Shown here: positions 1-6,162 of the stretch, piece after piece | Layout: each line of letters starts with the position of its first letter | Numbering within the stretch: the first letter of the stretch is position 1 | DNA from: an uncultured Halieaceae bacterium | GTDB taxonomy: Bacteria > Pseudomonadota > Gammaproteobacteria > Pseudomonadales > Halieaceae | Direction: 5' to 3' | Length of the DNA: 12,899 nucleotides | Assembly: GCA_938074135.1 (NCBI GenBank) | Contig: CALJFL010000133.1 | Coordinates: 1 to 12,899 of the forward strand | The notes under the pieces: model-generated | The model's input: only the letters and a program-made list of their open reading frames with translations | Databases searched by the model: none | Told to the model about the DNA's origin: nothing | Made by a program: the position numbers and the translations under genes

Positions 1-2
1 CC

Positions 3-161
3 GCTCTTGGACTGGAGCTCGATGGCAGTGGCTTCGGTCTCGGACATCGCAGCCAGCGGTTTGCCATGCTGGTCGACGACGGCACCATCACGCAATTGAA
101 CGTGGAACCCGGCGCCGGCGTAGACGTCAGCTCCGCCGAGACCATGATGGCGCTGCTCTAA
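3..161 (+). CDS. Peroxiredoxin (Prx5-like redoxin), C-terminal fragment
   Basis: Only the last 52 residues are present; the gene begins left of the window. The translated tail contains GFGLGHRSQRFAMLVDDG followed by a TQLNVEPG-like segment and ends SSAETMMALL. This matches the C-terminal strand and helix of Prx5-type peroxiredoxins, where an R-(S/T)-x-R-(F/Y) segment precedes the last beta strand and a VSSAE-type motif starts the final helix. Such enzymes reduce hydrogen peroxide and organic hydroperoxides in the cytoplasm with glutathione, glutaredoxin or thioredoxin as reductant. The catalytic cysteine lies outside the window, so the exact subclass cannot be judged. Its TAA stop (159-161) overlaps the TAG stop of the convergent gene (160-158), and no terminator hairpin is visible between them. 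Confidence 0.8.
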   Translation, partial: ALGLELDGSGFGLGHRSQRFAMLVDDGTITQLNVEPGAGVDVSSAETMMALL

Positions 162-745
162 TCCACAATGGCGGCGGGCAGCACCTGCACCGCCGCCGCC
201 TCCCGCTGGCGATCCTCATCAGTGGCCCGGTTACCGGTCTCATAGAAGTACTTCATCCCGGCTGCTACCTGAACCAGGTTGTCTTCCATCATCGGCACAA
301 TAAGCCATTGCGCCAGATAATCGCCCAGCCAGCCCCAGGGCATATCGAAAACCAGAGCCAGCTCGATGCGGGTTGCAGCCACCCCTGAATCCGCCAGCGC
401 ATAAATAAACTCTACGTGCCGGAATGGTGCCATGGGCTCTTCGCCGTCGTGCAGGCTGATCACAAAGCCCTCGCCCTCGTACCACTCGACAATGGTCTCT
501 TCGAGGTAATCACCGTCTTCATCGTAAACGCGGCGGTGGGCGCCGATACCGCGCTGCTTGCTGGACACTATCTCGGTGCGAACCAGGTCCGGCACATAAT
601 TGTGGGCCAGGGAGAAGTCACTCAGCACGGCCCAGGCCTCGGCTCTTGGTAGCGCGGCGGTGACGTCAACAGAGGCACGGTGGTTCTCCGCGCCGGCAAC
701 GCACGGAAGCAGTGTCAGTACCAGCAATGCGATCAGTCTAAGCAT
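158..745 (-). CDS. Exported SRPBCC (START-fold-like) family protein
   Basis: A protein of 195 residues. The start at 745 is preferred over upstream codons because it gives a clean signal peptide: MLRLIALLVLTLLPCVAGA, with likely cleavage after A-G-A at about residue 19. Upstream codons lie inside the preceding gene. The mature part has the order of an SRPBCC/polyketide-cyclase-like fold: a first strand followed by AEAWAVLSDFSLAHNYVPDL (helix 1), a charged strand region (about 75-105), and a long C-terminal helix around MMEDNLVQVAAGMKYFYE (about 157-175). Proteins of this fold bind hydrophobic ligands such as lipids, sterols or polyketides in a helix-grip pocket. Export to the periplasm fits a lipid-handling role beside PqiA but does not prove one. 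The start overlaps the end of the PqiA-family gene by 8 bp, which suggests translational coupling. The fold call is from sequence pattern only; the ligand is unknown. Confidence 0.7.
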   Translation of the reverse strand: MLRLIALLVLTLLPCVAGAENHRASVDVTAALPRAEAWAVLSDFSLAHNYVPDLVRTEIVSSKQRGIGAHRRVYDEDGDYLEETIVEWYEGEGFVISLHDGEEPMAPFRHVEFIYALADSGVAATRIELALVFDMPWGWLGDYLAQWLIVPMMEDNLVQVAAGMKYFYETGNRATDEDRQREAAAVQVLPAAIVD

Positions 746-1364
746 TGGCGATGGCCGGGGGTTCGCGCAACAGGGTGGTTGCGGCAATGGAAAACAGGCA
801 ATAAGCCAGGAAAAAGTAAAATCCCGGCTCCAACTGCGCACTCATGATCAGTAGTTCGCCGGCCTTACCAGTGGCCTTGCCGGCCATATAGGCGACCAGC
901 AGGCCCATTACGAAAACGTCGGCCATCGACCATTTACTCAGAACCGCGTTCAGCCATAACAGCGGGCCGCGCAGCGCCGCTTGCGGGATAACGATGGCAA
1001 AAGCCTGAAGCAATAGTTTGAAGACCGGTATCACCAGGCTGAAGAACACAATCAGTAACGCCACCGGCAGGTTGCCGGTACTGGCCAGCTCTTCGACCGT
1101 ACCCCAGATGGAGCGAGTACTGCTATAGGCCTGCAAGCGACCTTCGATCTGATCCAGGCCCAGAAAACTGGTGATCATGGATAGCATCTGCCGGGTCTGC
1201 TGATCGGCCTCTTCGCCAGCTATAAGATCTATGCCGAGCGCCGCGATGCGGGACTTTTCAATCTCGCCCGTCAGGGTCAGGACCGGTTGCGTCACGCCCG
1301 GGTACAGCAATCCGAGTGCAACCAGCATCAGGGCCAGGGAGATCAATTTACGGGTGGTATTCAT
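738..1364 (-). CDS. Single-domain PqiA-family integral membrane protein
   Basis: A protein of 208 residues with four predicted membrane segments: about 7-25, 99-126, 134-162 and 179-199. The segment SKWSMADVFVMGLLVAYMAG (143-162) is the hallmark of the paraquat-inducible protein A domain. E. coli PqiA and YebS carry two such domains and cysteine-rich zinc motifs at about 420 residues. This protein has one domain and no CxxC pairs, so it is a minimal form with a larger extramembrane loop (about 30-95) after TM1. PqiA and YebS work with MCE proteins PqiB/YebT in lipid transport between inner and outer membrane; no MCE gene is in this window. The start is fixed by a perfect AGGAGG (1374-1369) 4 nt upstream. 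It lies 82 bp after the Rieske gene on the same strand and overlaps the following SRPBCC gene by 8 bp. Confidence 0.85.
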   Translation of the reverse strand: MNTTRKLISLALMLVALGLLYPGVTQPVLTLTGEIEKSRIAALGIDLIAGEEADQQTRQMLSMITSFLGLDQIEGRLQAYSSTRSIWGTVEELASTGNLPVALLIVFFSLVIPVFKLLLQAFAIVIPQAALRGPLLWLNAVLSKWSMADVFVMGLLVAYMAGKATGKAGELLIMSAQLEPGFYFFLAYCLFSIAATTLLREPPAIANA

Positions 1365-1368
1365 ACTG

Positions 1369-1374
1369 CCTCCT
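1369..1374 (-). promoter_or_regulatory. Shine-Dalgarno of the PqiA-family gene
   Basis: A consensus AGGAGG on the minus strand, 4 nt before the ATG at 1364. It decides the start against a frame that stays open upstream to 1616 but overlaps the Rieske gene. Confidence 0.75.
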
Positions 1375-1446
1375 GTAACAAGGCCAGCATCATACCGAAT
1401 CAGAGCAGCGTTCTCACAACATACTGCGGTGCGCTTCGGCGCGCTA

Positions 1447-2436
1447 TCAAGCCGCTTTCGAGTCGAAATCGCTGTAGAACTGCGAGTACCACTTGCGGAA
1501 CTTGGCAATAGGACCGTCGCCGTCACACAACACTGGCAGCGGCCGGTACACCTTGTGCTCCCAGATTGGCTTGTCTTCCTCCAGCTGCCCGACGATGTTG
1601 GCAATGATTCCGGCATTTACGCCGCCGGTCTTCACTTCTCCGTTTACCTTCGGCTGGGTAAAGGCGAAACGCAGCTGGATCCTGTCCTCGTCTATGGGCG
1701 TGGTCAGACCCATCAGGAAAGTATCAGCAATACCCTCGAACTTGGTGAAACCCTGACCGGGTCCCATGCTGCCGGTATGAATGGCGCCATCCACCTCACC
1801 ACGGGGGGTCGGCATCTTGGCCCGCTGAATGCCGCGCGACATGGGTCCCTCATAAACCGTCTCCCACTCGGGCATGCTCGCGGTGCGGTGCACAAACAGG
1901 AAGTGCGCAGGGTCGGCCGCATTTTCGGCCATCTCCTGTGGATGTGTATTCATCTCCCACTCATAGCGTTGCAGGGGTGCCCAGTCCTCGCTGTTGGCCT
2001 CTTCGTGATCCAGCACCTGCCACAGTGGCGCCTCACCCTGAGGGTGATACCACGCCCAGATCACCTGGTTGGTCTCGGTGACAGGATAGGATGTCAGGCA
2101 CTGCTGCTGTGTGACCTTCGCCGGCATATTGCGGGCATAGGGTATTTCAGTGCAATCGCCCTCGCCGTTGAATTTCCAGCCGTGGAACGGACAGACAATG
2201 GATTCACCCTCGATCCGACCACCGCCACCGGTATTTTCATGAATCCCATAGCCCAGGTGGGCGCCAAGGTGCGGGCAGTAGGCGTCAAGCAGGCAGGCCT
2301 GCCCCGATTCTGTGCGAAAAATCACCAGCTCCCTGCCGAAATAGGTCACCGCACGGGACTCCCCCACAGCCAGCTCGTCACTGTAGGACACGGCATACCA
2401 ACCGTGGGGAATGGGCATCGGAAAACGCTTACTCAT
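1447..2436 (-). CDS. Rieske non-heme iron oxygenase, KshA / DAF-36 (Neverland)-like
   Basis: A protein of 329 residues from the ATG at 2436, which has AGGTG about 9 nt upstream; the frame is open to 2514 but the extra residues look non-coding. The N-terminal Rieske domain has Cys54-x-His56 (in DAYCPHLGAHLG) and Cys82-x-x-His85 (CPFHGWKF), ligands of a [2Fe-2S] cluster. The catalytic domain has N172, D175, H178 and H183 in NAADPAHFLFVH, the usual bridging Asp and two iron-binding His, and D288 before IWEHKVY is the likely third iron ligand. The CPHLGAHLG and CPFHGW pattern and the IWE-K-Y motif resemble 3-ketosteroid 9-alpha-hydroxylase oxygenase KshA and the sterol 7-desaturases DAF-36/Neverland. 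A steroid or other hydrophobic polycyclic substrate is therefore likely but unproven. The His56-to-Cys82 spacer is 25 residues, longer than usual. No ferredoxin or reductase partner is encoded in the window. Confidence 0.85.
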   Translation of the reverse strand: MSKRFPMPIPHGWYAVSYSDELAVGESRAVTYFGRELVIFRTESGQACLLDAYCPHLGAHLGYGIHENTGGGGRIEGESIVCPFHGWKFNGEGDCTEIPYARNMPAKVTQQQCLTSYPVTETNQVIWAWYHPQGEAPLWQVLDHEEANSEDWAPLQRYEWEMNTHPQEMAENAADPAHFLFVHRTASMPEWETVYEGPMSRGIQRAKMPTPRGEVDGAIHTGSMGPGQGFTKFEGIADTFLMGLTTPIDEDRIQLRFAFTQPKVNGEVKTGGVNAGIIANIVGQLEEDKPIWEHKVYRPLPVLCDGDGPIAKFRKWYSQFYSDFDSKAA

Positions 2437-2573
2437 AGGGCTGAACACCTGACCGCAATAGAAGATTTTGTGACTACCGCACGATACCGACCCAACAGCA
2501 CAAAACAATGGCATATTGCGCCACCAGCGCTTGCATTTACCGTCAAAACCCTATTTTTGTCCAGATTTGTCAG
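2437..2573 (-). other. Intergenic region between transporter and Rieske genes
   Basis: A 137-bp gap, more AT-rich than the flanking genes. On the minus strand it holds TTGACG (2559-2554) but no well-spaced -10 box. A weak alternative pair, TTGTTT and TATCGT with 16 bp between, lies in the 2480-2510 stretch. A separate promoter for the Rieske gene is possible but cannot be placed with confidence. No hairpin typical of a terminator was found. Confidence 0.3.
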
Positions 2574-3986
2574 TTAGGCGAGCATAATGAAGCAGACCAG
2601 ACTGATCACCATCACACCCAGCAGATTGAGCAGCAAGCCCTCCCTGGCCATGCGCGACACCGTGATAAGGCCGCTACCGAACACCACCGTGTTCGGGGCT
2701 GTGGCCACCGGCAGCATAAAGGCGCAACTGGCGCTCATCGCCGCCGGTACCATGATTAATTCCGGCTTGATGCCAGCGGCCAGTGCTGCCGCTGCCAAAA
2801 CTGGCATCAACAGTGTCGTACTGGCGGTATTGGAGGTTGTTTCGGTCATAAAGGTCACAACAAGGCAAACCAGTACGATCAACGCCAGCGTCGGCATTAC
2901 TGTCATACCGGCCAACCACTGACCCAGGATGTCGCTGAGCCCGGAACTTACGAAGCCCTTGGCCAGACAAATACCGCCGGAGAACAACAGCAACACACCC
3001 CAGGGAATAGTGCTGGCTCGCTGCCAGTCGAGCAGGCGGGCACCGCGGCCATCGGGCACCAGGAACATGACCACCACCGCGAGCAAGGCCACTGACGCGT
3101 CATTCGCATGGGGCAGGTCCAGCCAAACCCGCCAACCACCGAAGGGTTCGCTGCGCGTCACCCAGGCCAGGGCCGTCAGCCCGAAGACCAACATGACCCG
3201 CTTTTCGGCGGTGGACCAGACACCCACCGTGGGCAGTTCAACACTCAGCTCTCCGCGAAGATTGCGGGTCAGGGCAAAAGCCATCGCCGGCACCATCACC
3301 AGCACCACCGGCACGCCCCAACTCATCCACTGGCTGAAACCGATTATCTTGCCGGTGTATTCGCTGTAAATCTGCATAAAGATAAGGTTCGGCGGAGTGC
3401 CAATAGGCGTCCCCACACCACCGACACTGGCAGCATAGGCCACCCCCAGCAGCAGGGGCACAGCCAGTCGTTCCCGCTCCTTGACCCCCTCCAGCACGGC
3501 CAGGGCTACCGGCAGCAGCATCAGCGTGGTGGCCGTGTTGGAAATCCACATACTCAGTATCGCCGAGGCCACCATGAAACCCAGCACCAGGCGGCGGCCA
3601 CTGGCAGCCCCGAACAGGCCCACCATAGCCAGGGCCAGCCGACGATGGGCGCCAGAATGCTCCATGGCCTTGGACAGCAGGAAACCGCCCAGCAATAGCA
3701 GGATCAATGGTGATCCATAGGCCTGGCCTACCTCGGCAGGCGTCAAAACACCGAGCAAGGGCAGCAAAGATAAAGGCAACAGGGAGGTTACCGGGATCGG
3801 CACGGGTTCGAATACCCACCACAATACGCACAATACCGCCACGAAACTGACGATACCCACATCGCGCTCATATCCAGCCGACAACAACAGCGCGGCCACT
3901 GCCGCGGCCAGCACCGGTCCCAGCACTAACATGGCCGAACGCAGCCCGCTGGACCCTGAGCCACTATCGGCTACCGATTGATTCAT
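2574..3986 (-). CDS. DASS / SLC13 family sodium:dicarboxylate-type transporter
   Basis: A protein of 470 residues, very hydrophobic, with roughly 11-14 membrane segments or re-entrant hairpins. It carries the duplicated family signature. The first repeat has the SNT motif at 149-151 (WISNTATTLMLLP) and GTPIGTPPN at 192-200. The second has SNT at 385-387 (TSNTASTTLLMPV) and ATAPN at 428-432, followed by GSG. In VcINDY of this family the two SNT tips coordinate the carboxylate substrate and flank the sodium sites. The protein is therefore expected to be an inner-membrane sodium-coupled importer of dicarboxylates (or sulfate or related anions); the exact substrate cannot be read. A GGAG motif lies about 10 nt before the ATG. 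It is divergent from moaA across 103 bp. It lies 137 bp upstream of the Rieske gene on the same strand, with no terminator hairpin seen, so cotranscription is possible. Confidence 0.9.
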   Translation of the reverse strand: MNQSVADSGSGSSGLRSAMLVLGPVLAAAVAALLLSAGYERDVGIVSFVAVLCVLWWVFEPVPIPVTSLLPLSLLPLLGVLTPAEVGQAYGSPLILLLLGGFLLSKAMEHSGAHRRLALAMVGLFGAASGRRLVLGFMVASAILSMWISNTATTLMLLPVALAVLEGVKERERLAVPLLLGVAYAASVGGVGTPIGTPPNLIFMQIYSEYTGKIIGFSQWMSWGVPVVLVMVPAMAFALTRNLRGELSVELPTVGVWSTAEKRVMLVFGLTALAWVTRSEPFGGWRVWLDLPHANDASVALLAVVVMFLVPDGRGARLLDWQRASTIPWGVLLLFSGGICLAKGFVSSGLSDILGQWLAGMTVMPTLALIVLVCLVVTFMTETTSNTASTTLLMPVLAAAALAAGIKPELIMVPAAMSASCAFMLPVATAPNTVVFGSGLITVSRMAREGLLLNLLGVMVISLVCFIMLA

Positions 3987-4089
3987 TAACGCTTCACTCC
4001 CTGGTCAGCACTATCCTGTCGCAGACCCGCCAGCCTGTAAAGCCGGTGGCTAGTGTCGGGGCACGGTAGCGATTACACTTGGCACCGCC
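3987..4089. other. Divergent intergenic region, transporter / moaA
   Basis: A 103-bp spacer that must hold the promoters for both divergent genes. An imperfect hairpin lies near 4028-4050 (CCGCC and GGTGG arms around a CTGTAAA loop). A TACACT hexamer (4074-4079) ends 10 nt before the moaA ATG, where no Shine-Dalgarno is visible, so a very short leader is possible. The region is too short for, and does not visibly match, the large Moco riboswitch found upstream of some moaA genes. Confidence 0.3.
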
Positions 4090-5097
4090 ATGAATGAATT
4101 ACCAGCAGAGCTCATCGACCGCTTCCAGCGCCGGGTCAACTATGTCCGCCTGTCAGTCACAGACCGCTGTGACTTTCGCTGCGTGTACTGCATGGCCGAA
4201 GATATGACCTTCGTGCCCAAACCACAGGTACTGACCCTCGAGGAGATCTACCAACTGGCACAGGCCTTTACCGAGCTTGGTGTCGGCAAGATCCGTTTGA
4301 CGGGCGGTGAGCCACTGGTGCGCAACAACATCCTGTCGTTGGTCGAGAGGCTGGGCGCCCTGCCCGGGCTGGATGAGCTGGTCATGACCACCAATGGCTC
4401 GCAGCTGCAGCGCCTGGCACAGCCTTTGCGCGATTACGGGGTACGCCGGATCAATATCAGTCTGGATAGTTTGCAGGCCCGCAAGTTTCGCCACCTGACC
4501 CGCTACGGCAACCTGGACCAGGTGATCGCCGGGATTGATGCCGCCGTTGACGCCGGCTTCGAGGGCATCAAAATCAATGCCGTTGTTCTCAAGGGCCGCA
4601 ATGACGACGAGGTTGTCGACCTGGTCAATTTCGTCCGCGAGCGCGGCATCGATCTGGCGTTTATAGAAGAAATGCCACTGGGTGCCATCACTGAACACAA
4701 CCGCGAGCTCAGCTTCTGCAGCAGCACCGAGCTGCGGGAGCTGATCGAGCCGCATCATCCACTGAGCGCCGACCCGCGAAGCGAGGCCAGTGCCGGTCCG
4801 GCGCGCTACTACAGCATGACCGACAGTCCTTCGCGCATAGGCTTCATATCACCCCACAGTGATAATTTCTGCCACCTGTGCAACCGGGTTCGCGTCACCG
4901 TGGAAGGCCGGTTACTGCTGTGCCTGGGCAATGAGCACTCGATTGACCTGCGCAAGGTGCTGCGCGACCCCAATGCCGATCTCGCGACATTGAAGCGTGC
5001 AATCGTCGACGCCATGGTCATCAAACCCGAGCGTCACTATTTCGACAATGCCGGTGAGCCGGATATTGTCCGCTTCATGAACATGACCGGGGGCTGA
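4090..5097 (+). CDS. moaA: GTP 3',8-cyclase MoaA (molybdenum cofactor biosynthesis)
   Basis: A protein of 335 residues, the usual length for MoaA. It is a radical-SAM enzyme of the cytoplasm that converts GTP to (8S)-3',8-cyclo-7,8-dihydro-GTP, the first step of molybdopterin synthesis. The N-terminal radical-SAM cluster motif is C27-x3-C31-x2-C34 in [12 protein letters not shown], followed by the SAM-contacting TGGEP at 71-75. The second, C-terminal [4Fe-4S] cluster that binds GTP has C261-x2-C264-x13-C278 in [11 protein letters not shown]...LLCLG. The chain ends in the conserved Gly-Gly tail (334-335), which is needed for activity in known MoaA enzymes. Every key residue is present. The start has no clear Shine-Dalgarno, but no better in-frame start exists before the essential motif. 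moaC is not in the window. It lies 60 bp upstream of a MoxR gene on the same strand. Confidence 0.96.
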   Translation: MNELPAELIDRFQRRVNYVRLSVTDRCDFRCVYCMAEDMTFVPKPQVLTLEEIYQLAQAFTELGVGKIRLTGGEPLVRNNILSLVERLGALPGLDELVMTTNGSQLQRLAQPLRDYGVRRINISLDSLQARKFRHLTRYGNLDQVIAGIDAAVDAGFEGIKINAVVLKGRNDDEVVDLVNFVRERGIDLAFIEEMPLGAITEHNRELSFCSSTELRELIEPHHPLSADPRSEASAGPARYYSMTDSPSRIGFISPHSDNFCHLCNRVRVTVEGRLLLCLGNEHSIDLRKVLRDPNADLATLKRAIVDAMVIKPERHYFDNAGEPDIVRFMNMTGG

Positions 5098-5103
5098 ACC
5101 ACC

Positions 5104-5129
5104 TGTACGTCCCGCACCATTGACGTACA
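5104..5129. promoter_or_regulatory. Perfect 8-bp inverted repeat upstream of the MoxR gene
   Basis: TGTACGTC at 5104-5111 and its exact reverse complement GACGTACA at 5122-5129, separated by 10 bp. The dyad spans 26 bp in the 60-bp gap between moaA and the MoxR gene. A good -10-like TACAAT (5126-5131) overlaps the right arm, so the element could be an operator over a promoter; no convincing -35 accompanies it. It could also form a hairpin with a 10-nt loop in the transcript, but no U-tract follows, which argues against a simple terminator. Confidence 0.45.
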
Positions 5130-5144
5130 ATGCTCATCCCTACT

Positions 5145-5150
5145 GAGAGG
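5145..5150 (+). promoter_or_regulatory. Shine-Dalgarno supporting the GTG start of the MoxR gene
   Basis: GAGAGG placed 7 nt before the GTG at 5158. It supports that non-ATG codon as the start of the ATPase gene. Confidence 0.6.
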
Positions 5151-5157
5151 TCACCTT

Positions 5158-6099
5158 GTGAACACCCTTGATTTTCCCCAATTGGCATCGGTCGAAGAAA
5201 TCGAGCGTGGCTTTGAGTCATTCGGCTACATCTGCAGCCCGAAGATCGCCACCGCTGTCTACCTGGCATTTCAATTGCGCAAGCCAATCCTGGTCGAGGG
5301 CCCGCCCGGCGTCGGTAAAACGGAACTGGCCAAGACCGCAGCGACCTTGCTGCAACTGCCGCTCATCCGCCTGCAATGCTATGAGGGTCTGGATGAAGCC
5401 AAGGCACTGTACGAGTGGAAATATGGCAAGCAACTTCTCTACACCCAGCTGCTGAAGGAAAAACTCGGCGATCTGCTACAGGGAGCGACCGGCCTGGCCG
5501 AGTCCGTGGAGCGGCTACACCAGTTTGGTGACATCTTCTACTCCGAGGATTTTCTCGAACCACGACCATTGATGAAGGCCATGCAGGAAGACAAAGGCGC
5601 CATCCTGCTGATCGACGAGGTTGATAAATCGGACTACGAGTTCGAATCCCTGCTATTGGAGATTCTGTCCGACTACCAGATTTCTATCCCTGAGATCGGC
5701 ACGATAAAGGCGCGGATCTCGCCGATGGTCTTCCTGACCAGCAATAATACGCGCGACATCAGCGATGCTCTCAAACGGCGCTGCCTGCACCTGTATATCC
5801 CGTTTCCATCGGTGGAACTGGAGGAACGGATTGTGCGTAGCAGAGTCCCCGAAATCGACGAACAGTTGCGCCATCAACTGGTTGAGTTCGTGCATTCGCT
5901 GCGGGAGCTGGACCTGAAGAAATCACCGGCCATCTCCGAGACAATCGATTGGGCCCGCAGCCTGCTGCTGCTGCATGCCACTGAACTGGACGAAGAACTG
6001 CTACGCAGCACACTCAATGTCCTGCTGAAATTTGAGGACGACATCGAGACAACGGAAGCCGAAATGCGCACGCTGCTAAAACCGCGGAGTAGCGCCTGA
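5158..6099 (+). CDS. MoxR-family AAA+ ATPase (CoxD-like)
   Basis: A protein of 313 residues with a GTG start. The AAA+ core is complete: Walker A GPPGVGKT (48-55, with K54), Walker B ILLIDEVDK (139-147, with D143 and E144), sensor 1 FLTSNNTRD (182-190) and an arginine pair R197-R198 after the DALK turn. MoxR ATPases form cytoplasmic rings that act with a VWA-domain partner to remodel or mature client proteins, for example methanol dehydrogenase activation (MoxR) and metal-site maturation of Mo/Cu CO dehydrogenase (CoxD with CoxE). The gene directly downstream encodes a CoxE-like VWA protein, the expected partner. The moaA neighbour is compatible with a molybdoenzyme client, but no such enzyme is in the window. 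The client is unknown. Confidence 0.92.
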   Translation: MNTLDFPQLASVEEIERGFESFGYICSPKIATAVYLAFQLRKPILVEGPPGVGKTELAKTAATLLQLPLIRLQCYEGLDEAKALYEWKYGKQLLYTQLLKEKLGDLLQGATGLAESVERLHQFGDIFYSEDFLEPRPLMKAMQEDKGAILLIDEVDKSDYEFESLLLEILSDYQISIPEIGTIKARISPMVFLTSNNTRDISDALKRRCLHLYIPFPSVELEERIVRSRVPEIDEQLRHQLVEFVHSLRELDLKKSPAISETIDWARSLLLLHATELDEELLRSTLNVLLKFEDDIETTEAEMRTLLKPRSSA

Positions 6100-6162
6100 C
6101 TGCTGCTGATAATGGATTTGTTGTAGAGTATGCCTTTACGCCCACACTGATTATTAATAGTA

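Noticed and set aside
158..745. Lipoprotein signal on the SRPBCC protein
   Set aside because: The Cys at residue 15 follows L-L-P, which does not fit a lipobox, and a standard signal peptidase I site lies just after it.
746..841. Longer N-terminus of the SRPBCC protein
   Set aside because: The added residues precede a good signal peptide and overlap the PqiA-family gene. The start at 745 explains the sequence better.
1231..2577. 448-residue open frame on the plus strand
   Set aside because: It is antisense to the Rieske and PqiA-family genes, whose minus-strand products have clear domain motifs. The plus-strand translation shows no recognisable family.
3987..4089. Moco riboswitch upstream of moaA
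   Set aside because: The spacer is only 103 bp and shows one imperfect hairpin rather than the multi-stem Moco RNA.
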